A stretch of 60,538 nt of DNA from CAZNHL01 sp964572965 (GCA_964572965.1 CAZNHL010000015.1:1-60538), one strand, 5' to 3'. Shown: positions 27,313-36,371, counted from the stretch's first letter. Numbers and translations: made by a program. Notes: generated by a model from the letters alone, not told the origin.

Positions 27313-29985
27313 ATGAAAAAATACCTGTATATCTTTTTTGTTCTACTGCTTACGTTGCCGGCTTTGGCTCAGATGGCAGAAAATAAGACCACAGCCAAAA
27401 TTGAAAAGAGCAAGCAACAAGATAAGAAGCATAAGCTCTCAACAAGACTGGTTAAGAAAAAAAGCTATTTCAATGCCATCGATCATTTGGTAGATCTGAC
27501 AAAGACAGACTCTACAAACAGGGACTATCTTTATCATCTTGCTGAGACTTATTTGATGATTCGGGACTACAAGAGAGCAGAGGAAAGCTTTGCAAAAGTA
27601 GTGAAGCTTGATGGTGAAAATATTACTCAGTCGCTTTACTATTATGCTGTTTCTTTAAAGCATAATGGGAAATATGAAGATGCTGAAGGTGCTTTCGCTG
27701 ATTTTGCCAATAGTAAGTTCAAAGAGGCAAAGGGCGATAAGTTAAAAGCTTTTGCTAAAAATGAAGTAGAGTCTTGTCGTTGGGCGCAGGTAAGCATGAT
27801 TTCTGCCGGAAGCGTTACCATGAAAAATGCCGGTGATACTATCAATGCCAACTATTCTGACTTTTCACCTAAATGGAAGAGTAAAGATACTTTGGTGTAT
27901 TCATCATTACAGGCAGATAGCGTAATCACAGTTGAAAACGGTGAAGCTCATTTTTACCATGTGAAAATGTTTCAGTCGTCACACAATTCAGGAGTTTGGT
28001 CTACGCCTGTAGAGGTGAAAGGTGTAAATACTACCTATGAAAACAATGCAAATGGTTATGTAACACCTGATGGAAAGCAATTCTATTTTACCCGTTGTGA
28101 ACCTAACAGGCACAACGAAATGGTTTGTGATATTTATGTGGCTCCAATAGAAAATGGCCAGATAGGTAAAGCAAGACGTTTACCTGATCCGGTAAATATG
28201 GCTGGTTATACTTCCACACAGCCATTTGTAGTTAGTCAGCAGCAAGGAAAGAATAAAGTTGAAGTGATCTATTTCAGCTCAAACCGTCCGGGCGGAAAAG
28301 GCGGAATGGATATCTGGCAGGTTACGAAAGGGAAAGGTGGTGTCTGGGGTAAAGCACAAAGTATGGGTCGGGAGATCAATACTATCGGTGACGATATCAC
28401 TCCTTTTTATGATGTAGAAAATGAAGTTTTTTATTTCAGCTCTAATTATCATTATGGTTTTGGTGGCTACGATGTTATTAAAATTGATCACAAAGGTAAT
28501 AGATGGGGTAAAGCTGAGAATCTTGGTTGGGACTATAACTCCAGTGCCGATGATACTTATTTCCTGAAGTACAACAAGACTGACGGATTTTTAGTCTCTA
28601 ACAGGATTGGCGGTTTTAACCTCAAAAGTGAAACATGTTGTGATGATATTTACCTGCATTCAACTGTTGAGCCGGTAAGGTTACAAGTGCGCATTGTAGG
28701 TTTATTACAAAAGCAGTTGATGGACTCAATTGAAGTGCGTAAGCCTTATGTTAAAGGTGCAAAGTCTCAGAAGGGTACCATGAAAGCGGCAGTAGCAAGG
28801 TTGGAAACAGGCTCCATGGACGTTGTTACACTGGATGGTGATACTATTTCTTCAACCATTTTTAAAAGAGTGCCGAATAATATGAAAGCAGCACTTTTAC
28901 AAGGATTTTTGAGTAAAGAAGTAGGAGATACTGTACAGAGCTTTAATTTCGCATTAGAGCCCAATCAGGAATACATCGTAAGAACCAGACGTAAAGGTGT
29001 ATTACTGGAAGAAGTATTTGAAACATATGATACGATCTCTTTTTCCGGAAAACTGGAAGATACATTGAAATTGGTGAAGTATAATGTGTCGAAAAAAGAA
29101 GATCAGGTAACCGTTTTGCGTATTGAACCATTGAGAAGACTTATTGAACATGTTGATACTGTAATAGTTCAAATTGGGGATACTTCTATAATCAAAACAG
29201 GGCTACTCGCTCAGGAAAAACTGATTGAAGAAAAGCAAAATGATCCAGCCTTAGCCAAAGGGAATCTGACCGGTAAGCAAGCTGAAGCAAAGCAAGCGGG
29301 CACGTTATCGGCAACAGCTGTCGATGCCCAGGCAACAGGTACCGCGGCGTCAGTTGCAGGAGGGGCAGCAAAATCGGGGACAAAATCTGCTGTAGCAAAA
29401 GAAACCGTAGCTAAGGGAACAGCGTCTGCAACAGTTACAGAAACGATAGTTACTCAGGATCCTAAGAAAGTAGCAGGAATGAAGAGTAAGACTATTACAG
29501 AAACAAAAATTGATAGTGTAAACCAGCAACGTCAGCAGGCATTCCTTGATTCAATGAAACGTGAGCGTGAAGGACAAAAGCTGATAGCTCTGAAACGTAA
29601 ACAAGCGAAGGATTCAGTGGTACTTGCATTAACACAATCTAAATTTGTAGTCTATTTTGATTATAAAGAAAAAAGCTTCCTGGATGATCCCCAAATACAG
29701 GAGTTGGTGTCTTACCTGAGTCAACACAGTGAATTGGCCGTGGAAGTAGGTGCATATACTGATAATATAGGAGGAGATAAGTATAATAAGCAACTTTCGG
29801 AGGCAAGAGCCAGGTCAATAGTAAGTTACCTGTTTAGTCAGGGAATTAATAAGAAACGTATTATTGCAAAAGGATACGGACAAAGTAACCCGGTTGCTCC
29901 GAACACAAACGAAGACGGTACAGATAATCCGGAAGGGCGGAGTAAAAACCGTAGAGCCGAACTAAAACTGGTGAAATTGATATAA
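27313..29985 (+). CDS. TPR / beta-propeller / OmpA-domain protein (PorE-like architecture)
   Basis: The 890-residue product has a signal peptide (1-19), TPR-like helices (about 40-135), PD40/WD40-like propeller blades (about 175-450, e.g. YVTPDGKQFYFTRCE and IYFSSNRPGGKGGMDIW), a regulatory-like beta domain (about 460-640), an Ala/Thr/Lys low-complexity linker (about 650-720) and a C-terminal OmpA peptidoglycan-binding domain (about 775-890, with KNRRAELKLVK). This order resembles PorE of the type IX secretion machinery. It could tether the outer-membrane complex formed with the PorP/SprF-like protein to the cell wall. Confidence 0.9.
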   Translation: MKKYLYIFFVLLLTLPALAQMAENKTTAKIEKSKQQDKKHKLSTRLVKKKSYFNAIDHLVDLTKTDSTNRDYLYHLAETYLMIRDYKRAEESFAKVVKLDGENITQSLYYYAVSLKHNGKYEDAEGAFADFANSKFKEAKGDKLKAFAKNEVESCRWAQVSMISAGSVTMKNAGDTINANYSDFSPKWKSKDTLVYSSLQADSVITVENGEAHFYHVKMFQSSHNSGVWSTPVEVKGVNTTYENNANGYVTPDGKQFYFTRCEPNRHNEMVCDIYVAPIENGQIGKARRLPDPVNMAGYTSTQPFVVSQQQGKNKVEVIYFSSNRPGGKGGMDIWQVTKGKGGVWGKAQSMGREINTIGDDITPFYDVENEVFYFSSNYHYGFGGYDVIKIDHKGNRWGKAENLGWDYNSSADDTYFLKYNKTDGFLVSNRIGGFNLKSETCCDDIYLHSTVEPVRLQVRIVGLLQKQLMDSIEVRKPYVKGAKSQKGTMKAAVARLETGSMDVVTLDGDTISSTIFKRVPNNMKAALLQGFLSKEVGDTVQSFNFALEPNQEYIVRTRRKGVLLEEVFETYDTISFSGKLEDTLKLVKYNVSKKEDQVTVLRIEPLRRLIEHVDTVIVQIGDTSIIKTGLLAQEKLIEEKQNDPALAKGNLTGKQAEAKQAGTLSATAVDAQATGTAASVAGGAAKSGTKSAVAKETVAKGTASATVTETIVTQDPKKVAGMKSKTITETKIDSVNQQRQQAFLDSMKREREGQKLIALKRKQAKDSVVLALTQSKFVVYFDYKEKSFLDDPQIQELVSYLSQHSELAVEVGAYTDNIGGDKYNKQLSEARARSIVSYLFSQGINKKRIIAKGYGQSNPVAPNTNEDGTDNPEGRSKNRRAELKLVKLI

Positions 29986-29987
29986 AC

Positions 29988-30027
29988 AAAAACAAATCCC
30001 GCAATTTAATTGCGGGATTTGTTTTGT
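29988..30027. terminator. Bidirectional terminator after the T9SS operon
   Basis: The stem ACAAATCCCGCAAT / ATTGCGGGATTTGT with a 3-base loop is flanked by A- and T-rich tracts. It ends the operon and overlaps the stop of the convergent minus-strand gene. Confidence 0.9.
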
Positions 30028-31139
30028 TGTAGAAGGGGATTTATCAGCAAATACTCTCCAATAATAGGGAAATGATCAGATCTGTCAATTTCTTTACTGA
30101 CATAGAATTTTTTAGCAATAAACTTATCGTTGAAAAACTGATTATCGAGTCGTACAAAATATGGAAACCTGTTCAGCGAAAAACCGAAACCATCACCGGC
30201 TTGTTCAAAAGCATTAAATAGTTTTGATTTTAATTGCTGATAAGAGCTGCCATAGGGAAAAGTATTGAAGTCGCCGCATACCAGAAGAGGGTATTTCGTG
30301 CTATCAATAATGTCCTGCACTTTTTTGATCTGCAAATTCCTGATTGAAATTCCTGAAGCAAGCCGGCGATAAATATCACTCAGATTTTCATATACAGATA
30401 CACTGTCTTCTTTATGCCATCTGATACTCATAGAGTGAAGGTGCAGATTGACCACTCTTACTGTATCTTTCCCTTTCAGTATGTCAACGAACATAATTTT
30501 ATTGAAAGAGCCATATTCATCAAAATCAATACAGTCTTTTTTGATAATCGGATATTTTGAAAATATAATCATTCCGAATAAGCCTGCCTGAAAGTCAAAA
30601 GTAAAAGGCTTCATGTAATAGTATGAGAAACCTTCTGTTGTACTCAAGTAATTTATTACATCAGTTTCTTCAGTATCATGATAGCGAAACTCCTGAAGGC
30701 AGATGAGATCGATGCTTTTTTTCTGATTGCTAAGCAGTTTTTTGAATTGACTGACTAAATAAGAATCGTCTTCTGATTGAGGGTGACTTATATTAAATCG
30801 TTCTGTATTGAATGAAGCTACATTATATGAAAGTATATTTAAAGAGCTGCCTTTTTGTGTAAGGGCAAGGTCTACGGAAGCAGGCATTCTCCATGTCTCC
30901 GAAATAGGCTTCTGAAGGAAACATAACAGCACAGCAATAAAAGCAGCCAGTCTCCATTTTTTTATCAGTGAAGCTACAGCAAGCAATATGCCTAATGTTA
31001 GAAGATAAAAAGGCATTGCATAAGCAAGCAGATTAGAAATTACGCTTTCATCAATGAAATAAGAAAGATAGAATGCTAAAAGGAAAACGACAAAGGAGCA
31101 AATACCCANNNNNNNNNNCTTTTTGGAAGTAGATTTCAT
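30006..31139 (-). CDS. Membrane-anchored endonuclease/exonuclease/phosphatase-family protein (contains gap)
   Basis: The product of about 377 residues begins with two or three hydrophobic helices (about residues 12-85), then has the EEP catalytic domain: LNILSYNVASFN, LICLQEFRYHD (metal-binding Glu), VNLHLHS, VCGDFNTFPY and the terminal DRSDHFPIIGEY. This is the layout of Bacteroidota membrane EEP proteins; the substrate may be nucleic acid or a phosphate ester. Ten Ns (31109-31118) fall after the seventh codon, so the exact N terminus is uncertain, though the frame appears to be kept. Confidence 0.85.
   Translation of the reverse strand: MKSTSKKXXXXGICSFVVFLLAFYLSYFIDESVISNLLAYAMPFYLLTLGILLAVASLIKKWRLAAFIAVLLCFLQKPISETWRMPASVDLALTQKGSSLNILSYNVASFNTERFNISHPQSEDDSYLVSQFKKLLSNQKKSIDLICLQEFRYHDTEETDVINYLSTTEGFSYYYMKPFTFDFQAGLFGMIIFSKYPIIKKDCIDFDEYGSFNKIMFVDILKGKDTVRVVNLHLHSMSIRWHKEDSVSVYENLSDIYRRLASGISIRNLQIKKVQDIIDSTKYPLLVCGDFNTFPYGSSYQQLKSKLFNAFEQAGDGFGFSLNRFPYFVRLDNQFFNDKFIAKKFYVSKEIDRSDHFPIIGEYLLINPLLQQNKSRN
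31109..31118. other. Assembly gap (10 N) in the EEP gene
   Basis: Ten undetermined bases close to the start codon of the EEP gene. The reading frame is open on both sides. Confidence 0.95.
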
Positions 31140-31205
31140 CCCGACAGGATCGTTGATATACTTAAACTTAACTAATAGGAAACTGATTTCATTGTCTTTT
31201 CTTTA

Positions 31206-31221
31206 AAATGTTTAAACATTT
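31206..31221. promoter_or_regulatory. Perfect 16-base palindrome upstream of the EEP gene
   Basis: AAATGTTTAAACATTT is perfectly self-complementary and lies about 67 bases before the EEP start. It could be an operator, but such AT-rich palindromes also occur by chance. I see no gene in the rest of this 277-base spacer. Confidence 0.25.
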
Positions 31222-31416
31222 ATTGGTTTTGTGGAATAAATCTACACTTTTTGTATTGTTTGTGAAATGGCCTGATAATTGCTATTATGCAAACCTTTTC
31301 CTCCGGCAGTCTTAAGAACGAGTCAGTAAAAAGGGAGGAAGTGTTGATGTATTTGGGAGCCTTGTGTATCTCTGTTTTAAAGTAATTTTGGCACTGAAAA
31401 ATAAGTACCTCGCACT

Positions 31417-32247
31417 TTACTTATATTTCCTCAAATCAACCTTTACGACTTTATACACGATTGATTTGTTGCCTTTATATTCATCGGTGTAATATTTTAT
31501 AAGTATTGTGTGTTTACCAATTATTTCTGCTTCGATTAACTCTTCCGGATATCTGAAATGATTATTATTCATCCCTTTATCAATATCACCTGCCGGAAGT
31601 GAAATTTTAAACTCTTTCCGGGTTTCCAGATTATAAACGGTCAATGAATTGTAATCTGGTTCAGATGTGTCTTCGTCTTTGTAATTATTATTAGTTATGG
31701 AAATCACAAAAGGTGAATTTTTGTCCTCACTGACATAGACAGCACGGCCGAGGTATTTAATAAGTTCACCTGTATTCTTATCATGTAAATAAAAGTCATT
31801 AGGGTAACAACAGCCGGAAGCAACCCTGTTTTCTGCCAGAAAAGTGGTTTCGTATTCTGTAAAATACACATAGCCAAGTTTATGAGTAAGGCCTGTCAGT
31901 TCTTTGTGCAGCGAGTATATTTGTAATTTATTGCCCTTGGCATTTTCAAAAGTAAGCCAGGAAGAGTCGCAATTGAAGTTTCGTGTCAGCTTTGCTTTAT
32001 TGTCGAAACAGATCGGATCGCAAGAAATAAATTCATTAAGGTTTGGCAGCGAATCACACCTGCAGTTTGCCGGATAGATGATCGTTTCTTTGCTTGCTTG
32101 TATTGGTGTCGACGAGGTTGGGGGTATAGGTACCGAGTCTATAAGTGGTTTGATAATGGTATCTGTGCTGGAAATGTTATTTTGAAGTTTTTGTTCACAT
32201 GAGAATAAAAAAACGGTTATTAAAAAAAGTAAGAAGTGTGATTTCAT
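31417..32247 (-). CDS. Lipoprotein of unknown function
   Basis: The 276-residue product has a short lipoprotein signal (MKSHFLLFLITVFLFSC), with the lipid-carrying Cys at residue 17. A Ser/Thr/Pro-rich linker (about 25-60) leads to a domain with several cysteines: CRCDSLPN, CDPICFDN, RNFNCDS and SGCCYPNDF. The remainder looks like all-beta structure. I do not recognise the family. The gene is isolated by flanking spacers; the upstream side holds a large inverted repeat. Confidence 0.7.
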   Translation of the reverse strand: MKSHFLLFLITVFLFSCEQKLQNNISSTDTIIKPLIDSVPIPPTSSTPIQASKETIIYPANCRCDSLPNLNEFISCDPICFDNKAKLTRNFNCDSSWLTFENAKGNKLQIYSLHKELTGLTHKLGYVYFTEYETTFLAENRVASGCCYPNDFYLHDKNTGELIKYLGRAVYVSEDKNSPFVISITNNNYKDEDTSEPDYNSLTVYNLETRKEFKISLPAGDIDKGMNNNHFRYPEELIEAEIIGKHTILIKYYTDEYKGNKSIVYKVVKVDLRKYK

Positions 32248-32266
32248 TTTAACAGGGTCTAAATAT

Positions 32267-32317
32267 GTTTTGGTATTAGAGTGTTAAGGGAGCTCCTAAA
32301 CACTCTAATACCAAAAC
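32267..32317. terminator. 19-base-arm inverted repeat downstream of gcdH
   Basis: Perfect arms GTTTTGGTATTAGAGTGTT and its complement enclose a 13-base loop which itself contains the palindrome GGAGCTCC. It lies between the stop of the acyl-CoA dehydrogenase gene and the start of the lipoprotein gene. It most likely acts as a transcription end for the former, although no T-run follows the stem. Confidence 0.55.
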
Positions 32318-32328
32318 ACCTTGTGACT

Positions 32329-33504
32329 TTACTTAAACGCCGGAATTCCGGTAATCTCGTTTCCTAGTATCAGCAAATGGATATCATGAGTACCTTCATA
32401 GGTGATTACCGATTCAAGGTTCATCATGTGGCGCATGATCGGGTATTCGCCTGTAATGCCCATGCCGCCATGAATCTGACGCGCCTCTCTGGCTATATGT
32501 AAGGCCATGTCAACGTTGTTTCTTTTGGCTAGTGATATTTGTGCAGTAGTGGCTTTGCCTTCATTCTTAAGTACGCCCAATCTCCAGCAAACCAACTGAG
32601 CTTTGGTAATTTCTGTAAGCATCTCTGAAAGCTTTTTCTGTACAAGCTGGAAAGAAGCGATAGGCTTGCCGAATTGGATGCGTTCAAGCGCATATTTGCG
32701 GGCAGATTCATAACAATCCATGGCAGCTCCCACAGCGCCCCAGGCAATACCATATCTGGCAGAATCAAGGCAGCCCAACGGGCCGCTTAATCCGTCTGCA
32801 TCAGGCAATAGGTTCTCTTTAGGTACTTTCACATTGTCAAATACCAGTTCACCTGTTACACTGGCTCTCAGTGACCATTTTCCATGGATTTCAGGTGTAG
32901 AGAAACCTGCCATACCACGTTCTACTATCACACCTTTAATGCGTCCTTCTTCATTCTTTGCCCATACTACAGCCACCTGTGCTTTAGGGGAATTAGAAAT
33001 CCACATTTTAGCGCCATTCAGTAAATAATGGTCGCCCATATCTTTAATAGTCGTTAGCATACCATTCGGATTGGAACCATGGTCTGGCTCTGTCAGGCCG
33101 AAGCAACCGAGCCACTCTCCGCTGGCTAGTTTCGGAAGGTATTTTTTACGTTGTTCTTCAGAACCATATTTGTAGATAGGGAACATCACCAATGAGCCCT
33201 GTACAGAAGCCGTAGAACGCATGCCGGAATCACCGCGTTCGATCTCCTGCATCATAAGACCATAAGAGATATAATCAAGGCCGCTGCAGCCATATTCAAC
33301 AGGCAGTGTAGGGCCAAAGATGCCCAGATCTCCCATTTTTTTCACAATTTCAAAAGGGAAGTGGTTTTTCTGAGCCCAGTTTTCTATGTTCGGGCTGATC
33401 TCTTTTTTTACAAAGTCACGCACCGTTTTACGGATCAATTTGTGCTCTTCTGTCAGCAAGTCATCTATATTATAAAAATCGGGAGATTCAAAAGTGTCAG
33501 TCAT
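32329..33504 (-). CDS. gcdH: Glutaryl-CoA dehydrogenase
   Basis: The 391-residue acyl-CoA dehydrogenase starts at MTDTFESPDF. It carries the glutaryl-CoA dehydrogenase features: the substrate-carboxylate Arg in MRSTASVQGSLVM (Arg96), GCFGLTEPDHGSNP for FAD binding, and the catalytic base Glu370 in TYEGTHDIH. It would convert glutaryl-CoA to crotonyl-CoA with loss of CO2. It is divergent to the tryptophan 2,3-dioxygenase gene, which supports a place in tryptophan or lysine breakdown. A -7-like box lies 22 bases upstream. Confidence 0.92.
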   Translation of the reverse strand: MTDTFESPDFYNIDDLLTEEHKLIRKTVRDFVKKEISPNIENWAQKNHFPFEIVKKMGDLGIFGPTLPVEYGCSGLDYISYGLMMQEIERGDSGMRSTASVQGSLVMFPIYKYGSEEQRKKYLPKLASGEWLGCFGLTEPDHGSNPNGMLTTIKDMGDHYLLNGAKMWISNSPKAQVAVVWAKNEEGRIKGVIVERGMAGFSTPEIHGKWSLRASVTGELVFDNVKVPKENLLPDADGLSGPLGCLDSARYGIAWGAVGAAMDCYESARKYALERIQFGKPIASFQLVQKKLSEMLTEITKAQLVCWRLGVLKNEGKATTAQISLAKRNNVDMALHIAREARQIHGGMGITGEYPIMRHMMNLESVITYEGTHDIHLLILGNEITGIPAFK

Positions 33505-33525
33505 AGTATATGTCTTGGTTTTACT

Positions 33526-33533
33526 CAAATTTA
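33526..33533 (-). promoter_or_regulatory. Candidate promoter of gcdH (TAAATTTG)
   Basis: On the minus strand TAAATTTG matches the Bacteroidota -7 consensus, and a TTTG 23 bases further upstream (33557-33560) could be the -33 element. The distance to the chosen ATG is 22 bases and supports that start. Confidence 0.45.
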
Positions 33534-33607
33534 ATGTGAACTTTACAATTGGAGGGCAAATTAGGGCTTTGTTCCAATTATACCATTCCAACGAACGAAA
33601 TTAAAGT

Positions 33608-34558
33608 TTGTTTAGAAAAATGGAGGAGAACGGATTGAATGATAAAGCCGGAGAGGCACTAAAACTTTTACAGGAAAAGTACCAAAGAGATGGGCAGGAT
33701 TTATCCACTTATCTTACAGGACTTTATCACTCCAGTTACCTTAATTATTGGGATTATATCAATCTGGATACGCTGCTTACGTTACAGCACCCTAGAACAG
33801 AGTTCCCGGATGAGATGATCTTTGTTGCTTATCATCAGATCTCTGAACTTTATTTCAAGCTTATTCTGCAGGAAATAGACCAGATAGCTGAAAAAACTGA
33901 TATTACTCAGGACTATTTACTGAAAAAATTAAGACGTATCAATCTATACTTCGAGCAGATCAATGCTTCTTTTGATATTATAGGCTTAGAGTTAAGCATT
34001 GAAGAGTTTTCTCAATTCCGTACCTCATTATTTCCTGCAAGTGGCTTTCAATCCGTACAATTCCGCAAAATTGAAATTTGCAGTACGGATATGTTTAACC
34101 TTGTTGATTCGGAACGTAAAACCAGTTTTGTGGAAGAAGCTGATATAGATGAGCTTTATGAAGTGATCTACTGGAAAAAAGGTGCTACAGACCGGGCTAC
34201 GGGTGCCAGGACACTCACGCTGACGCAGTTCGATCAGAAGTATTCGAATGAATTGATAGGTTTAGCTACAAAGTATAAAAAACGTAATATCCGCAAAGCA
34301 TATCAGAAGCTGGCTGCCAAAGAGCAGGTTTCAGAAGACTTAATTCACGAACTGCGTAAATACGATATCAGTGTAAACGTGCGCTGGTCTATGTCACACT
34401 TAAAGGCTGCTGTGAAGCACCTGAAGAGCAACCCTTCTACAGGTGGTACTAATTGGAAAAAATACCTCCCACCACATTATCAGAAAACAATTTTCTTCCC
34501 CGAACTCTGGACTGATTCCGAAAAAGAAGAATGGGGCAAAGACTGGCTGGAAAACTAG
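33608..34558 (+). CDS. kynA: Tryptophan 2,3-dioxygenase
   Basis: The 316-residue haem enzyme opens the indole ring of tryptophan to N-formylkynurenine. The active-site His76 is in FVAYHQISELYFKLILQE, and the haem ligand is probably His264 in RWSMSHLKAA. The loop PSTGGTNWKKYLP corresponds to the family's GTGGS substrate loop. ATG codons at residues 1 and 5 are both possible starts. It is divergent to gcdH across about 100 bases. The other kynurenine-pathway genes are not in this window. Confidence 0.93.
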   Translation: MFRKMEENGLNDKAGEALKLLQEKYQRDGQDLSTYLTGLYHSSYLNYWDYINLDTLLTLQHPRTEFPDEMIFVAYHQISELYFKLILQEIDQIAEKTDITQDYLLKKLRRINLYFEQINASFDIIGLELSIEEFSQFRTSLFPASGFQSVQFRKIEICSTDMFNLVDSERKTSFVEEADIDELYEVIYWKKGATDRATGARTLTLTQFDQKYSNELIGLATKYKKRNIRKAYQKLAAKEQVSEDLIHELRKYDISVNVRWSMSHLKAAVKHLKSNPSTGGTNWKKYLPPHYQKTIFFPELWTDSEKEEWGKDWLEN

Positions 34559-34569
34559 TTTTCATTTCT

Positions 34570-36339
34570 ATGATAAAAACACCGGCGATATTGGTTTTGA
34601 TTTCTTTACTGACAACTTTGGTTGTTTGGGCAAAGCCACCTCGCCGTGAACTTAAAAACTGGTATGACAAAGAGCAGACTCAGCTAAAAGAAGTGTTTTA
34701 TGTCCGTTCAGAAAAAGGGAAAACAATTCTCGATAGTATTTATCAGTCCTATTATCAGGACGGAACGCTTAAAGTTAGCGGAGAGTATAAAGATGGTAAA
34801 CAGACAGATGTCTGGAAATACTTTTATGAAAACGGGTCGCTGAAAGCAATCGGGAACTATGATAAGGGCACTCAGCAAGGGCACTGGCAATATTATTATG
34901 AAAGCGGGAAGTTGAGCAGTGAGGGTAACCTGGAGAAGGGGCAGAAAGAAGGTCTCTGGTTTTTTTATTTTGAAAACGGAAAGCAAAAGTCTTTTGGAGA
35001 GTTTGCTGATGGTAAGCAAAGCGGTACCTGGACATATTATTATGAAGATGGTGCAAAGAAAGGGGAGGCTGCTTATGATGAGACCGGACTGGCTATTTAT
35101 AAAGAATATTTTACTGACGGGAAATTAAAGGCTACAGGTTTTCTGAAAAATGGTCAGAGCGATAGTACCTGGACTTATTATTTTCCGAATGGGAAATTAA
35201 AAGCCAAAGGGAAAGAGCATGCCGGTTTTAAGCAGGGGCGCTGGGAATATTACTATGAAAATGGTCAGCTGAGCTCTGTGGGTAATGAAAATCATGGACA
35301 GAGGGAAGGTCAATGGAATTTGTTTTACGAGAGTGGCAAATCAAAAGGCCAGGGCAATTTTGTAAATGGAGACGGTAATTATCAGGAGTATTATGAAAAC
35401 GGAGCGCTTAAGGTAGAAGGGCCTATTTCCAGAGGGAAAAATAATGGCGATTGGGTTTATTATCACGAAGACGGCACGCTAGAAGGTAAAGCTTCATTTG
35501 TTGCCGGAGAGGGTGTTTATAAAGGTTATTATAAAAGCGGCCAGTTGAAAATGGAAGGCCTTATTAAAGACGGTCAAAAGGTTGGTTCCTGGAAATTATA
35601 CAAGGAGGACGGACAGCTGGCGGGTTATTATAAAAACTATTATGAGCTGGAAAACCCGCCGGGTAATGACTCTTCACTCGTAGAATCGACCCAGGGTTCG
35701 GAAGGTTTGGCAAATAAGAATACAGAACTGAAAGAAGATAAGGAACCTTCTAAAGATAAACTCAAAAGGAAAAAGATGCCCGGGAATTATTCTCTGATTT
35801 TGTCAGCCAACCCTTTTGCCATTTTTCTTAAAAGTATGCCTGTTTATTTAGAAATTTATGAAGATAAACACTGGGGTTACGAATTGGAAGCAATTACTTA
35901 CAGAAGTCCGTTTTTTAATAGTCATAATAATCTACCTAATAATGAGATTGCCTCGTATGGAGCAGCGTTAGGGATCAGGCAGAAACGTTATCAGAAAAAA
36001 AAGTCAGATATAGGCCGGCCATATATTGCGCAGGGATTCAGGTATATTTACATGGATTACAGAACCCATGTAATGGATTTAAATACGATGGAGAAAAGCA
36101 CCCTGAACATGACCGGTAATTCATTTGAATATACCGTTCAGATTGGTGACAGATTATTGAAAAGCTACCGTAAATCGGGCCTGGCATTTGATGTATATGC
36201 CGGTATTGGTGTAGGCTATCGTTTCTTTAGCCAAAACTGGTCTGAAAAGGTGGATTATGATATTCTTTTCAGTGGAATACCTCAGGAATCCTGGTATTTG
36301 CCACTGAGATTCGGGTTTAGTTTAGGATATAGGTTTTAA
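34570..36339 (+). CDS. MORN-repeat protein with C-terminal barrel-like domain
   Basis: Started at MIKTPAIL, the 589-residue product has a signal peptide (about 1-23). It then has eleven or twelve MORN_2-type repeats of about 23 residues (about 57-357) with the pattern G.W.YYYENG.L...G. A charged linker (about 375-410) leads to about 180 residues of alternating strands ending YRF, which look like an outer-membrane beta-barrel. An upstream in-frame ATG (34531) overlaps the dioxygenase gene and precedes the signal peptide, so I rejected it. The start lies 11 bases after the dioxygenase stop. Function unknown. Confidence 0.8.
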   Translation: MIKTPAILVLISLLTTLVVWAKPPRRELKNWYDKEQTQLKEVFYVRSEKGKTILDSIYQSYYQDGTLKVSGEYKDGKQTDVWKYFYENGSLKAIGNYDKGTQQGHWQYYYESGKLSSEGNLEKGQKEGLWFFYFENGKQKSFGEFADGKQSGTWTYYYEDGAKKGEAAYDETGLAIYKEYFTDGKLKATGFLKNGQSDSTWTYYFPNGKLKAKGKEHAGFKQGRWEYYYENGQLSSVGNENHGQREGQWNLFYESGKSKGQGNFVNGDGNYQEYYENGALKVEGPISRGKNNGDWVYYHEDGTLEGKASFVAGEGVYKGYYKSGQLKMEGLIKDGQKVGSWKLYKEDGQLAGYYKNYYELENPPGNDSSLVESTQGSEGLANKNTELKEDKEPSKDKLKRKKMPGNYSLILSANPFAIFLKSMPVYLEIYEDKHWGYELEAITYRSPFFNSHNNLPNNEIASYGAALGIRQKRYQKKKSDIGRPYIAQGFRYIYMDYRTHVMDLNTMEKSTLNMTGNSFEYTVQIGDRLLKSYRKSGLAFDVYAGIGVGYRFFSQNWSEKVDYDILFSGIPQESWYLPLRFGFSLGYRF

Positions 36340-36344
36340 GAAAA

Positions 36345-36371
36345 GATTGAAAGATTGAAAGATTGAAAGAT
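36345..36371. repeat. Short tandem repeat GATTGAAA x 3.4
   Basis: Three exact 8-base units GATTGAAA plus a partial fourth lie between the MORN gene and the flavoprotein gene. The number of units could vary between strains and shift the distance of upstream promoter elements. Confidence 0.8.
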
